Shown: positions 1 through 9,320, counted from the stretch's first letter. The stretch is 64,000 nucleotides of DNA from Acidovorax sp. A79 (GCF_041154505.1 NZ_AP028672.1:938501-1002500); one strand, 5' to 3'. A program made the numbers and translations. The notes: generated by a model not told the origin, from the sequence alone.

Positions 1-582
1 GCCTGCGCGCTGGGGCAGCTGGGGGATGGGCGGTGGCTGCTGTCGCAGGTGGGCACGCTGGCGGACGACCTGGTCGCCAGCGGCCTGGCCGCGCCGCTGG
101 GGCCCTTTCGGGACCGGTGCCTTCAGCCCCGCCCGCTGGACTATGCCCCCCTGGAACACGCCGTCCTGCAGCATCCGGCCCTCCGGCTGGCCCTGCAGGG
201 CAAGCTGGCTCCGGGGCGCGGCACCTGCACACTGGGCCCGGCGGACGTGGACGAAGCCCTGCGCGGCCTGGGCTCGCCCACGCCGCTCGTGCGCCAGCAC
301 GCTGCCATGGCACTGGGAGACCGCGCCCTGGGCAGCGAAAGGGCTCCGCGCATCGTGCCCGCGCTGGCGCGCGCCGCCACGGACGATGCCGAGGAAACCG
401 TGCGCTTCCTGGCCGTGCTGGGCCTGGGCTACTGGAAGCAGGATGCGGCCCACCTGCGCTCCCTGGCGCAAGCCACGGCGGCACACGACCCGAGCGACCG
501 CATTCGCGATACCGCGCGGCGCTGGCTGGAGGCGCTGGACACGCACCGCGCGATGGCCCCAACCGGACAGGCACCTGGCTAG
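1..582 (+). CDS. HEAT-repeat-like protein, 5' end outside window
   Basis: The frame is open from the first base, so the N-terminus lies upstream of the window; 193 residues are visible before the TAG stop. An internal GTG at 49 could start translation, but residues before it read naturally as protein. Two helical-repeat-like stretches, SPTPLVRQHAAMALGD and AEETVRFLAVLGLGYW, resemble HEAT/PBS lyase-type repeats, which usually form protein-binding superhelices. No catalytic motif is visible and I cannot name a function. The next gene starts 66 bases downstream on the same strand. Confidence 0.6.
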   Translation, partial: ACALGQLGDGRWLLSQVGTLADDLVASGLAAPLGPFRDRCLQPRPLDYAPLEHAVLQHPALRLALQGKLAPGRGTCTLGPADVDEALRGLGSPTPLVRQHAAMALGDRALGSERAPRIVPALARAATDDAEETVRFLAVLGLGYWKQDAAHLRSLAQATAAHDPSDRIRDTARRWLEALDTHRAMAPTGQAPG

Positions 583-648
583 GCGCCAGCCCCATGCCCC
601 TTTTCCACCGAGACAATCCACACAAGAGAGCGAACACAGGAACACGCC

Positions 649-1467
649 ATGCAACTTCAAGTCAACGAGAGCCCCGTCTACTGCTACACCGGGGGCAAGG
701 CCTTCGATGCATCCAAGCCCACCGTGGTCTTCATCCATGGCGTGCTGAACGACCACAGTGTCTGGGCCCTGCAAAGCCGCTACATGGCCAACCACGGCTG
801 GAACGTGCTGGCCATCGACCTGCCCGGCCACTGCAGAAGCGGCGGCGACGCGCCCGCCTCGGTGGAGCAGGGCGCCGACTTCATTGGCGCGCTGCTGGAC
901 GCGGCCGGCGTGCAGCGGGCGGCGCTGGTGGGGCACAGCTGGGGTTCGCTCATCGCCATGGAGGCGGCCGCGCGGCTCAAGGACCGCATCAGCCATCTGG
1001 TGCTGGTGGGCACGGCGTTTCCCATGAAGGTGTCGCCCGCGCTCATCGAGGCCTCGCAAAGCGATCCCGAGAAGGCCATGCGCATGGTCAACGTGTTTTC
1101 TCGCAGCACGCTGGCGGCGCCCCCTTCGGCCCTGGGCCCCGGCACCTGGGTGTTTGGCGCCGGCATGGCGCTCGGGCGCAAGGTGCTGCGCAGCAACCCC
1201 GCCGTCAACGTGTTTCACCGGGGTTTCGTCGCCTGCGACAGCTATGGCGGCGGCGAAGCGGCCATGGCCCAGCTCACCTGCCCCGTGCTGTTTGCACTGG
1301 GTGCGCAGGACCAGATGACCGCGCCCAAGGCCGCGCAGGGCCTGGTCAACGCCGCGCGCACGGCGGGCAGGACAGTGCAGGTCGCGCCCCTGCCGGTGGG
1401 CCACAACCAGATGACCGAAGCGCCGGAAGAAACGCTGTTCGCGCTGCGGGACTTCCTGGCCCGCTGA
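649..1467 (+). CDS. Alpha/beta hydrolase
   Basis: A 272-residue cytoplasmic alpha/beta-hydrolase-fold enzyme. The sequence shows the oxyanion-hole HG after a beta strand (VVFIHG, about residues 26-31), the nucleophile elbow GHSWG with Ser97, a late Asp in GAQDQM and a C-terminal His in PVGHNQ, so the Ser-Asp-His triad looks complete. The family covers esterases, lactonases and haloperoxidase-like enzymes; the substrate cannot be read from sequence. The ATG at 649 follows an AGGA-like sequence about ten bases upstream. It converges with the DUF418 gene on the other strand. Confidence 0.85.
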   Translation: MQLQVNESPVYCYTGGKAFDASKPTVVFIHGVLNDHSVWALQSRYMANHGWNVLAIDLPGHCRSGGDAPASVEQGADFIGALLDAAGVQRAALVGHSWGSLIAMEAAARLKDRISHLVLVGTAFPMKVSPALIEASQSDPEKAMRMVNVFSRSTLAAPPSALGPGTWVFGAGMALGRKVLRSNPAVNVFHRGFVACDSYGGGEAAMAQLTCPVLFALGAQDQMTAPKAAQGLVNAARTAGRTVQVAPLPVGHNQMTEAPEETLFALRDFLAR

Positions 1468-1527
1468 ACCAGCACGGCAGGGCGCGGCCGGCCCGCATCC
1501 CCGCGTCCACCGTGCGCGCTCTCGCCG

Positions 1528-2798
1528 TCAGCGCGCGCGGCGCCGCCATGCCGGCCGCTGCCAGAGCGTGACGGCGCGCAGCAGCCACTCCACCGGGCCA
1601 TAGGCGGGGCGGCCATCCAGTGCCGGCTCAGCGCCAGCTGGGCACCGTACAGTACGAGCACGCCCAGCCCCACCAGAAGCGGCGCCACCTGGCCCACCAG
1701 CGCCCAGCCGTAGGCCGTGAACACCAGCGCCCCCACCAGCGACTGCAGCAGGTAGTTCGACAGCGCCATGCGCCCCGCCGGTTCCAGCACCGCGCCCAGC
1801 CGGCGGCCGGCGGGGCCGCTTTGCAGCAGCCAGAGCAGCGCCGCGACGTACCCGAAGGTAAGGAATGGCGCCGTGGCCAGATCGACCGCCAACGCGGCCA
1901 GCCCCAGGTGCTCGGGGTGGGTGACGCTGCTGGCCCCGGGCTGCACGGACGCGTAGAACCAGGCCCCCGCCGCGCCCACGGGCAGGCAGCACGCCATCCA
2001 TCGGCGCAGCCGGGCCGGCTGCCGCGCCACCCTGGCCAGGTAGCCCGAGCGCCGAGCCGCCAGCCCCAGCAAAAACATGGCCAGCGCGCAGGGCCCCTGG
2101 ACGAACACCAGCACGAACCACACGCCATCGGCCATGTCGCGGCCCCGCTGCGCGATCGCCTCTTGCACGCTGGCGCGGTAGGCCTGCGCGGCCTGCTGCG
2201 CCTTGGCGTGCAGTTCGGCCACGGGCAGGTCCAGCGGCGGGGCCAGCGCCATCAGCCAGGCGATCGCCCCCCAGCCCCAGGCCGTGATGCCCAGCAACCC
2301 CAGGGCCAGCGCCACGGCGGCCACGGGGCGCAGCCGGCCCAGCGCCAGCAGCACGAGGCCCAGGAGTGCATAGGTCACCAGGATGTCCCCCGCGAACAGC
2401 AGCCAGGCATGTGCCAGCCCCAGCAGCCCCAGCCCCAGAAGGCGCCGCAGGAAACGCGGCACGAACGCGCCGCCCGAGCGCTGGGCCGAGTCCATCTGCA
2501 GCGCAAAGCTGTAGCCGAACAGCAGCGAGAAAAGCAGATAGAACTTGGTCTCGAAGACCAGCGCCACGAACCAGCGCACGGCATGGTCCACGGGCCGCGA
2601 GAAGGCCGGGTCGGACACGCCCACCCCGAAGTAGGTGGACGCAAAGCTGCCCGCGTTGACCATGGCGATGCCCAGCAGGGCAAATCCCCGCAGCGCGTCG
2701 ATGGCATGTTCGCGGTCCGCCGCCCCGGCGGGCTGGGCCGGGTTGCCGTCCGGGAGCGAGGGGTTGGTGTCCATGGCGGGGCAAGCCACGCGCGTCAT
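1528..2798 (-). pseudogene. DUF418 membrane protein, frameshifted near its C-terminus
   Basis: This is a multi-spanning inner-membrane protein of the DUF418 family (function unknown; often beside TetR genes). The N-terminal signature ALRGFALLGIAMVN and about eight hydrophobic segments are intact. After ALSRHWM (near 1610-1620) the frame runs into unrelated sequence antisense to the hydrolase and would only stop at 1242. The conserved family ending, read here as AYGPVEWLLRAVTLW, continues in another frame to a stop at 1528. One indel explains this; it may be a real mutation or a sequencing error. The start at 2798 overlaps the TetR stop as ATGA, suggesting coupling; an ATG eight codons later (2774) is an alternative. 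Confidence 0.8.
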
Positions 2799-3394
2799 GC
2801 GGCCGGCACCACCACCGCCGCGAGCGCGCCCAGCACCAGCGTGCGGCAGGCAGCGGCGTCGAAGCGCTCTTCCACCATGGCCCGGCCAAAGGCGCCGTCC
2901 AGCAGCAGCAGGATCCAGTCCGCCGCCTGCGCCGGCGGCAGGGCGAGGCGGGCCTGCCCGCGCTCCACGGCCGCGCCGAGCAGATGCACCAGGGCCGCCT
3001 TGCGGCCCGCCTCGCTGTCGGCCACGCTCGCAAACACCAGCGGGTTGCGCACCGCTTCGGCCAGCACCTCCACGCCGATGCGCAGGTACACGGGGTCGGT
3101 CAGCTGGGCGATGCTCTCCTCCACGATGTCCTGGAGCGCCTGGTAGAGGTTCCGGGCGCGGGCCGCCGCGGCATAGCGCCCGGCGGTCTCGCGCTGGTCT
3201 TCTTCGACGATGGCGGCAACGATGGCCTCCTTGGTCGGGAAGTAATGGAACAGGTTGCCGGGGCTCATGCCCGCCTCGGCGCAGATCTCCGCCGTGCGCG
3301 TGGCATGGAACCCCTTGCGCATGAAGCAGGCCACCGCGGCCTCCAGGATCTGCTGTCGCCGCGCCTGGTGGCGCTCGGGGTTCACGGTCCGCAT
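2795..3394 (-). CDS. TetR/AcrR family transcriptional regulator
   Basis: A 199-residue one-component repressor. The N-terminal helix-turn-helix is clear at residues 10-60, with TRTAEICAEAGMSPGNLFHY followed by PTKEAIV. The remaining helices form a ligand-binding domain whose ligand is unknown. The stop overlaps the start of the DUF418 gene, so the two are probably co-transcribed and the membrane protein may be the regulated output. An inverted repeat directly upstream is a candidate autoregulatory operator. Confidence 0.9.
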   Translation of the reverse strand: MRTVNPERHQARRQQILEAAVACFMRKGFHATRTAEICAEAGMSPGNLFHYFPTKEAIVAAIVEEDQRETAGRYAAAARARNLYQALQDIVEESIAQLTDPVYLRIGVEVLAEAVRNPLVFASVADSEAGRKAALVHLLGAAVERGQARLALPPAQAADWILLLLDGAFGRAMVEERFDAAACRTLVLGALAAVVVPAA

Positions 3395-3413
3395 CGCACA
3401 CCTCGCACGGTTA

Positions 3414-3441
3414 TTAATAGATCGATTAGTCGATTAATTAA
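3414..3441. promoter_or_regulatory. Candidate TetR operator (imperfect 12-4-12 inverted repeat)
   Basis: In the AT-rich gap between the TetR gene and the divergent Mpo1-like gene, the left arm TTAATAGATCGA and right arm TCGATTAATTAA match as an inverted repeat in 10 of 12 positions around TTAG. It lies about 20 bases from the TetR start, the usual place for an autoregulatory operator. Assignment to this regulator is inference. Confidence 0.5.
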
Positions 3442-3529
3442 ATACCACGCGGCGGCGCCTGTCAAACCCGGCACGCCATGGGGACGGGCTTGGGCGTATA
3501 AAGCGCTTGAAAACAACCAGGAGACAACG

Positions 3530-3862
3530 ATGGACCTCAGCGCCGCCCCCACGACCGATCCGCGCGCCTTCAAGAGCTTCGCGGAGTTTTACCCCTTCTA
3601 CCTGAGCGAGCACAGCAACCGCACCTGCCGCAGACTGCACTTCGCCGGCTCGACATTGACGCTGGTGTGCCTGGCGATGCTCATCGCCACGGGCAAGCCG
3701 CAGTACCTGCTGTACGGCCTGCTCTGCGGCTACGGTTTCGCGTGGGTGGGGCACTTCGGCTTCGAGAAGAACAAGCCGGCCAGCTTCAAGCGGCCCCTGT
3801 ACAGCTTCATGGGCGACTGGGTGATGTACAAGGACATCTGGACGGGGAAGGTATCCCTGTGA
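3530..3862 (+). CDS. Mpo1-like (DUF962) small membrane protein
   Basis: A 110-residue protein of the DUF962/Mpo1-like family. The family signature is visible as EFYPFYLSEHSNRTCRRLHF near residues 16-35, followed by two hydrophobic segments and a C-terminal SFKRPLYSFMGDWVMYKDI. Yeast Mpo1 is an iron-dependent dioxygenase acting on 2-hydroxy fatty acids; the bacterial role is not established and conserved His residues only suggest metal binding. The start at 3530 has a good GGAG site eight bases upstream, so the longer open frame upstream is not used. Confidence 0.85.
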   Translation: MDLSAAPTTDPRAFKSFAEFYPFYLSEHSNRTCRRLHFAGSTLTLVCLAMLIATGKPQYLLYGLLCGYGFAWVGHFGFEKNKPASFKRPLYSFMGDWVMYKDIWTGKVSL

Positions 3863-3908
3863 TTTCTGACTCCAACAGGCCACGGCGCTTCACTGCAATG
3901 CGCGGATA

Positions 3909-3925
3909 GCTATAAAAATAATAGC
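3909..3925. repeat. Short intergenic hairpin repeat, partial copy
   Basis: GCTAT, an AT-rich loop, then ATAGC. It matches the hairpin end of the longer repeats near 33.6, 36.5 and 49.6 kb. It sits between the convergent Mpo1-like and YihY genes. Confidence 0.5.
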
Positions 3926-3960
3926 AAACCAATGGAGCGGACCGCCTGGCCAGCCACGGC

Positions 3961-5211
3961 CTACTCTGCCTGCAGCACGTCGCGCACATGCAGGCCGCCC
4001 AGCCCCGCGCGCGCCCACAGGGGCTCCAGGCTCGTGGAGCGTTCCAGCAGGAGCTTGTGCACCAGGGGCTCCAGCGGCGTGTTCTGCGGGTCGATCAGCA
4101 GCACGTACCGGGACTCGGGCACGTCCGACACGCTCATCGCCGCATCGCTCACCTGCCCCACCCAGTCCAGGGCCGTCAGCGCCTCCAGCACCGGCTCCAG
4201 CTGCAGCATGTCCACGCGCAGCCGCTGCGCCAGCTGGCTCGGCCGCAGCCCCTTCATGGCGTGGAAGCGGGCCCGGTGCAGCTCCTGCAGCACCTCCACG
4301 GCCAGCTGGAACGTCCAGCCCGCCACGGTTCCACGCCGCGCCACCCCCGCGAGAAGGCTGGGCAGGTAGGCCGTGACCACCGCCCCCAGCAGCACGATGA
4401 CCCAGGCCACGTAGATCCAGATGAGCAGGATGGGCAGCGTGGCGAACGCGCCGTACACCACCGAATAGGTGGGCACGTTGCCCAGGTACAGCGCCAGCAC
4501 CTTCTTGGCCAGCTCCATGCACACGGCCACGAAGAGCCCGCCGGTCCACGCGTGGCGCCACTTCACCGGGGTGTTGGGCACATAGTGGTACAGCGACGCC
4601 ATGCCCGCCGCCAGCACGAGGAACTGGATCGAATCGAACAGCAGCTGCACGCCGTCGGGCAGGCGCTTGACCAACCCGCCGGACGCCGACATCACATACG
4701 AGGTGAGCGCCAGGCTCGCCCCCATGAGCAGCGGGCCCAGCGTGATGGCCGCCCAGTAGATCAGCACCCGCTGCCCCAGCGGCCGCAGGCGCTGCACGCG
4801 CCAGATGTCGTTGAGCGTGCGGTCGATCGTGAGGATCAGCGCCAGCGCCGTGGCCAGCAGGATGCTGAAACCCGCCACGCCCAGGCCGCTGGCCTTGGCC
4901 GCGAACTGGGTGAGGTAGCCCAGCACCTGGCGGGAGATGCTGTCGGGTACCAGGCTGTCCACCAGCCAGCGCTGCAACACGTCCTGCAGCTTTCCAAAGA
5001 TGGGGAATGCCGTGAACACGGCCAGGGCGACGGCAAAAAACGGCACCAGCGCGAGGATGGTGGTGAAGGTCAGGCTGCTGGCGGTGAGTCCCAGATGGTC
5101 CTCGCGAAAGCGTTCACGCAGGGTCAGCGCGGTGGTTTTCCAGGGAAAGTGCGACAGTTCCGTGATCAGCGCCTCGAAGCGCGACGCTACTGTCTGTAAG
5201 GAAAAAGGCAT
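3961..5211 (-). CDS. YihY/BrkB family inner-membrane protein
   Basis: A 416-residue protein of the YihY/UPF0761 family, formerly annotated as ribonuclease BN. About six transmembrane segments lie in the first 290 residues, with the family core around LGLTASSLTFTTILALVPFF. A soluble C-terminal extension of about 120 residues resembles a winged-helix-like domain and is common in betaproteobacterial members. The biochemical role is not established. The start is placed at the ATG at 5211; the open frame extends further upstream but that part reads as antisense to the DUF2069 gene. Confidence 0.85.
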   Translation of the reverse strand: MPFSLQTVASRFEALITELSHFPWKTTALTLRERFREDHLGLTASSLTFTTILALVPFFAVALAVFTAFPIFGKLQDVLQRWLVDSLVPDSISRQVLGYLTQFAAKASGLGVAGFSILLATALALILTIDRTLNDIWRVQRLRPLGQRVLIYWAAITLGPLLMGASLALTSYVMSASGGLVKRLPDGVQLLFDSIQFLVLAAGMASLYHYVPNTPVKWRHAWTGGLFVAVCMELAKKVLALYLGNVPTYSVVYGAFATLPILLIWIYVAWVIVLLGAVVTAYLPSLLAGVARRGTVAGWTFQLAVEVLQELHRARFHAMKGLRPSQLAQRLRVDMLQLEPVLEALTALDWVGQVSDAAMSVSDVPESRYVLLIDPQNTPLEPLVHKLLLERSTSLEPLWARAGLGGLHVRDVLQAE

Positions 5212-5232
5212 GGCCGATATGATGCCACCCCA

Positions 5233-5661
5233 ATGACCGCATCCCCCAGAGCCCCCGCCCTCCCTTCCAGCCCCGCCGACAGCGGCGTCCGTGCCACACG
5301 CTGGCTGGCCACCGGCAGCCTGCTGGCGCTCATCGTCCTGTGCCTGGCCTGGGAACTGGTGCTGGCGCCCCTGCGGCCCGGCGGGACCTGGCTCGCGCTC
5401 AAGGCGCTGCCGTTGTGCATCCCGCTGGCGGGCATCCTCAAGAACCGCATGTACACCTACCGCTGGGTCAGCCTGGTGATCTGGCTGTACTTCACCGAAG
5501 GCGTGGTGCGCGGCTGGAGCGACAGGCCGCCGTCGCAATGGCTGGCCTGGGCCGAGGTCGCGCTGTGCCTGGCCCTGTTCGTGGCCTGCACACTGCACGT
5601 GCGGCTGCGCCAGCGCAACGCGAAGGCGGCGGCAGCCGCCGCGGCCACGCCGGCCTCTTGA
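5233..5661 (+). CDS. DUF2069 membrane protein
   Basis: A 142-residue inner-membrane protein with four hydrophobic helices and the DUF2069 core (ILKNRMYTYRWVSLVIWLYF, TEGVVRGWSD). The function is unknown. The N-terminal 20 residues are Pro/Ala-rich and the C-terminus ends in an Ala run. It is divergent from the YihY gene with only 21 bases between starts, so their promoters overlap the coding ends. Confidence 0.85.
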   Translation: MTASPRAPALPSSPADSGVRATRWLATGSLLALIVLCLAWELVLAPLRPGGTWLALKALPLCIPLAGILKNRMYTYRWVSLVIWLYFTEGVVRGWSDRPPSQWLAWAEVALCLALFVACTLHVRLRQRNAKAAAAAAATPAS

Positions 5662-5714
5662 TGCCAGCCGCCGCGCGCCATCCCCCTCCCTCGAACTGAA
5701 GAAGACGCTTGTCC

Positions 5715-7133
5715 ATGACCACCTTGCTCGACACCTTGCGCACCCTCGTCGGCCCTGCCCACGTGATCACCGAGGGCGACCTCACCGCCTGGGAACAGGA
5801 CTGGCGCCGCCGCGTGCGCGGCAAGGCCCTGGCCGTGGTGCGCCCCGCCACCACGCAGGAGGTGGCCACCGTGGTCGCGGCCTGCGCGGCGGCGGGAACC
5901 ACCATCGTGCCGCAGGGCGGCAACACCGGCCTGGCCGTGGGCTCGACACCCGATGATTCCGGCACGCAGATCGTGCTGAGCCTCACGCGCATGAACGCGG
6001 TGCGCAGCATCGACACCGACAACCTCACCATGACGGTGGAGGCCGGCTGCATCCTGCAGAACCTGCAGGACGTGGCGCGCAATGCGGGTGTGCTGTTCCC
6101 CCTCTCGCTGGCGGCCGAGGGCAGCTGCACCATCGGCGGCAACCTGGGCACCAATGCGGGCGGAACGCAGGTGGTGCGCTACGGCAATGCGCGCGACCTG
6201 TGCCTGGGCCTCGAGGTGGTCACCGCCCAGGGCGAGGTGTGGGACGGCCTCAAGGGCCTGCGCAAGGACAACACGGGCTACGACCTGCGCGACCTGTTCA
6301 TCGGCAGCGAAGGCACGCTGGGCATCATCACCGCCGCCACGCTCAAGCTCTACCCCGAGCCCGCCGCCCGCCTCACGGCCTGGGCCGCCGTGCCGTCGAT
6401 GGAACACGCCGTGGCCCTGCTGGGCCTGGCGCACAAGCAGCTGGGCGCTGGCCTCACGGGCTTTGAAGTGATGGGCCAGTTCGCGCTGAGCCTGGTGGGC
6501 AAACACATGCCGCAGCTGCGCGTGCCCTTCCTCGGCGACGAGAACGCTCCCTGGTGCGTGCTGCTCGAAAACTCCGACAGCGAATCCGAAGAGCATGCGC
6601 GCGGCCGCTTCGAGGCGCTGCTCGAAACCGCCTTCGAAGCCAGTTGCGTGACCGACGCCGTGGTGGCCGAAAACCTCACCCAGGCGCAGCAGCTGTGGCA
6701 CATCCGCGAGAACATTCCGCTCGCGCAGGCCGAAGAAGGCCTGAATATCAAGCACGATATCTCCATCCAGATCTCGCGCATCCCCGCCTTCGTGGCCCAC
6801 ACCGACGCCGTGCTGCGCCGCGAGATCCCCGGCGTGCGCCTGGTGAACTTCGGCCACCTGGGCGACGGCAACCTGCACTACAACGTGCAGGCGCCTGTTG
6901 AAGGCGACCCCAAGGCCTTCCTGCGCGACCACGAGGAGCATGTGCACCAGCTGGTGTACGACGCGGTGGCCGAGTTCAGCGGCTCCTTCTCGGCCGAGCA
7001 CGGCATTGGCGAACTCAAGGCCGACAAGCTCGAAAAGTACCAATCGCCCGTGGCCCTGTCGATGATGCGCGCCGTCAAGCAGGCGCTGGACCCGCAGGGC
7101 ATCATGAACCCCGGGCGCGTGCTCAACCGATAA
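5715..7133 (+). CDS. FAD-binding oxidoreductase, D-2-hydroxyacid dehydrogenase type
   Basis: A 472-residue flavoprotein of the FAD_binding_4 plus FAD-oxidase_C architecture (GlcD, D-lactate and D-2-hydroxyglutarate dehydrogenase relatives). Visible FAD-domain motifs are PQGGNTGLAVGS (about residue 75), EGSCTIGGNLGTNAGGTQ and FIGSEGTLGIITAATLKL. The C-terminal domain has GHLGDGNLHYNV and EHGIGELK, which carry metal- and substrate-binding histidines in this family. It likely oxidises a D-2-hydroxy acid and passes electrons to a quinone or ETF; the exact substrate is not determinable. The ATG at 5715 follows a GAAGA site; a TTG two codons upstream is less likely. Confidence 0.88.
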   Translation: MTTLLDTLRTLVGPAHVITEGDLTAWEQDWRRRVRGKALAVVRPATTQEVATVVAACAAAGTTIVPQGGNTGLAVGSTPDDSGTQIVLSLTRMNAVRSIDTDNLTMTVEAGCILQNLQDVARNAGVLFPLSLAAEGSCTIGGNLGTNAGGTQVVRYGNARDLCLGLEVVTAQGEVWDGLKGLRKDNTGYDLRDLFIGSEGTLGIITAATLKLYPEPAARLTAWAAVPSMEHAVALLGLAHKQLGAGLTGFEVMGQFALSLVGKHMPQLRVPFLGDENAPWCVLLENSDSESEEHARGRFEALLETAFEASCVTDAVVAENLTQAQQLWHIRENIPLAQAEEGLNIKHDISIQISRIPAFVAHTDAVLRREIPGVRLVNFGHLGDGNLHYNVQAPVEGDPKAFLRDHEEHVHQLVYDAVAEFSGSFSAEHGIGELKADKLEKYQSPVALSMMRAVKQALDPQGIMNPGRVLNR

Positions 7134-7163
7134 GCCACCTTCCGTTCGCAGAGGAGTTCCAGC

Positions 7164-7631
7164 ATGGCCGCTTCAGTGACCGTCCGCCCTGTCGCAAAAG
7201 AGGACTACGCCGCCTGGCGCCCGCTCTGGGACGGCTACAACGCCTTCTACGGGCGCTTTGGCGCCACCGCCCTGCCCGAGCACATCACCGAGAGCACCTG
7301 GCAGCGCTTCCTGGACCCCTCCGAGCCGGTGCACTGCCTGGTGGCGCAGGAGGAAGGCACCGGCGCGCTGCTGGGCCTGACCCACTACCTGTTCCACCGC
7401 AGCATGACCCGTATCGAGCCGGTCTGCTACCTCAGCGACCTGTTCACCCGCGAGGCCGTGCGCGGCCGGGGCGTCGGTCGCATGCTGATCGAAGCCGTGT
7501 ACGAGCAGGCCCGTGCGGCCGGCTCGTCGCGCGTGTACTGGCAGACGCAGGAGACCAATGCGGCAGGTCGCGTGCTGTACGACAAGGTGGCCAAACACCA
7601 TGGGTTCATCGTCTACGCGAAAGAGCTGTGA
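7164..7631 (+). CDS. GNAT family N-acetyltransferase
   Basis: A 155-residue acetyltransferase that would transfer acetyl from acetyl-CoA to an unknown amine. The acetyl-CoA-binding motif A is RGRGVGRMLIEAVYEQAR at about residues 98-115, preceded by the beta-bulge YLSDLFT. A strong GAGGAG site precedes the ATG. It lies 30 bases after the FAD oxidase and may be co-transcribed with it. Confidence 0.88.
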   Translation: MAASVTVRPVAKEDYAAWRPLWDGYNAFYGRFGATALPEHITESTWQRFLDPSEPVHCLVAQEEGTGALLGLTHYLFHRSMTRIEPVCYLSDLFTREAVRGRGVGRMLIEAVYEQARAAGSSRVYWQTQETNAAGRVLYDKVAKHHGFIVYAKEL

Positions 7632-7766
7632 CGGGGTCGATTTCCAGCCTCCAAACGTAAGCACTGCAAGCAGCAGAAAAACCTTGCAGCACTGCAACCC
7701 GTAAGGCCAAAACAGGCCCACAGGGGTGGTCCAATCAGCGCCCTTTCGCTGCTTTCACACCCTGTT

Positions 7767-8570
7767 TTGAATCTGCTTTTTTCCTGGCCCCGCGCCGCGC
7801 GTGGGGCCACGGCCCTGGCGCTGGTCCTCGGCGCCGCCGCTCCCTCCTTCGCCCGCACTCCCTCCACTTTTCTTGACCGCATCGCCGGCCTGCGCAGCAC
7901 GCAGCCCACGGGCTTCGTGCAGTGCCCGCAGTTCTTCGTGGGCGGCAAGCCGCCGCCGGTGCCGCGCCGCGCCCTGCAGCGCGAACTGTGCTACGAGGCC
8001 TTTGCCGTGCTGCACAGCGGCGAGACCCGCACGCCCGTCTACGTGGCCCAGCGCCTGAACCGCCAAGTGCTGGAAGGCGCCGACGAGAAGCGCTCCAACA
8101 AGTTCTTTGCCGATGCCCGCCTGCCCCGCGGCGAGCGCGCCGAACTCGACGACTACAAACGCTCGGGCTACAGCCGCGGGCACATGGCCCCGGCGGCGGA
8201 CATGTCCACCCCCACGGCCATGGCGCAGAGCTTCTCGCTGGCCAACATGGTTCCGCAGGATCCCAAGCAGAATGGGGGCCCCTGGGCCCGCATCGAGCAG
8301 GACACGCGGCGCTACGTGCTGCGGGCACGCGGCGATGTGTACGTCATCACCGGCCCGGTCTTCACGGCCGGCAGCCCCGCCGTCGGGGCCAACCAGGTGC
8401 GCGTGCCCGCTTACCTGTTCAAGCTGGTGTACGACGCCAGCACCCAGCGCGCATGGGTGCACTGGCAGGCGAACCGCGAGGACGAAAGGGCGGGCCCGCC
8501 GATCAGCTACCAGGAGCTGGTGAAGAGGACGGGCATCGAGTTCCTGCCCCAGGTGGAGCCGCAGCATTGA
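7767..8570 (+). CDS. Secreted DNA/RNA non-specific endonuclease
   Basis: A 267-residue nuclease of the NUC1/Serratia family (endonuclease_NS, beta-beta-alpha-metal fold). The catalytic motif appears as YSRGHMAPAADM, the SRGH variant of DRGH, with the His as general base. The metal-binding Asn falls in NMVPQDPKQNGGPW. A signal peptide is predicted at the N-terminus (hydrophobic ATALALVLGAAAPSFA), so it acts outside the cytoplasm. The best start is TTG at 7767, because the first ATG in frame falls inside the mature domain. Confidence 0.85.
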   Translation: MNLLFSWPRAARGATALALVLGAAAPSFARTPSTFLDRIAGLRSTQPTGFVQCPQFFVGGKPPPVPRRALQRELCYEAFAVLHSGETRTPVYVAQRLNRQVLEGADEKRSNKFFADARLPRGERAELDDYKRSGYSRGHMAPAADMSTPTAMAQSFSLANMVPQDPKQNGGPWARIEQDTRRYVLRARGDVYVITGPVFTAGSPAVGANQVRVPAYLFKLVYDASTQRAWVHWQANREDERAGPPISYQELVKRTGIEFLPQVEPQH

Positions 8571-8598
8571 TACCGGCAATCTGCTAACTTCCACGCCC

Positions 8599-9228
8599 AT
8601 GCCTTCCTCTGTCCTTCACCCTTCAGTCCCCGCCTTGGCCGCATCGCTGGCCGACGACCCCTTTTACCTGGCCATCACGGCTGACTTCGCGCCCGATGCG
8701 CAGGGGCGCCGGGCGGTGCTGTCGCAGTACCTGGACTATTCGCTGCTCGAGGCACAGCGCAGCGGCCAGTGCACACTGCTGCAGGACGAGCGCCTGGGCG
8801 CCGCGCTGTGGACCCTGCCCCGCCCGGCCGAAGCCGAAGCGACCGACGCACAGGCCAAGGTGGACTACCTGCAGACCGTGCTGGGTCCGCGCGGCATGGA
8901 CAACTACCGCCAGATCATCGCCTTCATGGGAGCGCGCGCCAGCGGTGTCGGGCTGGGGGGTGCCTGGTACCTGTCCATCCTGGGCATCGACCCCGCATCG
9001 CAGGGCCAGGGCCTCGGTGCCCGGCTGCTGGCGCCCACGTTGGCCGCGGCGGACCAGGCGGGCGTGGCTTGCTACCTGGAGACCTTTTCCGCGCGCAACG
9101 AGAGCTTCTATGCCCGCGCAGGGTTCAGCGCCATCGCCTCACACCTGGAGCCGGTGACGGGAGCGCCGTACACGATCATGGTGCGCCGAGGGGTCGGCAA
9201 AGCGGCACAACGGTCTGCTGGAGTCTGA
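8599..9228 (+). CDS. GNAT family N-acetyltransferase
   Basis: A 209-residue acetyltransferase. Motif A is visible as ASQGQGLGARLLAPTLAAAD, followed by ACYLETFSARNESFYARAGF, typical of the C-terminal half of the fold. The substrate is unknown. It starts 28 bases after the nuclease stop, but no shared function is apparent. Confidence 0.85.
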   Translation: MPSSVLHPSVPALAASLADDPFYLAITADFAPDAQGRRAVLSQYLDYSLLEAQRSGQCTLLQDERLGAALWTLPRPAEAEATDAQAKVDYLQTVLGPRGMDNYRQIIAFMGARASGVGLGGAWYLSILGIDPASQGQGLGARLLAPTLAAADQAGVACYLETFSARNESFYARAGFSAIASHLEPVTGAPYTIMVRRGVGKAAQRSAGV

Positions 9229-9320
9229 GTCGGCATTGCGGGACCTGCGGCTCACAGCAGTGATGGCTCTGGTGGACGACAAACACCTGCCCCTGCTCGA
9301 CTTGCCGTCCGAGACCATCG

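Noticed and set aside
1242..3401. Single 719-codon minus-strand frame covering the DUF418 and TetR genes
   Set aside because: Its first 200 codons are the TetR gene in the wrong frame and its last 120 run antisense to the hydrolase; only the middle is DUF418.
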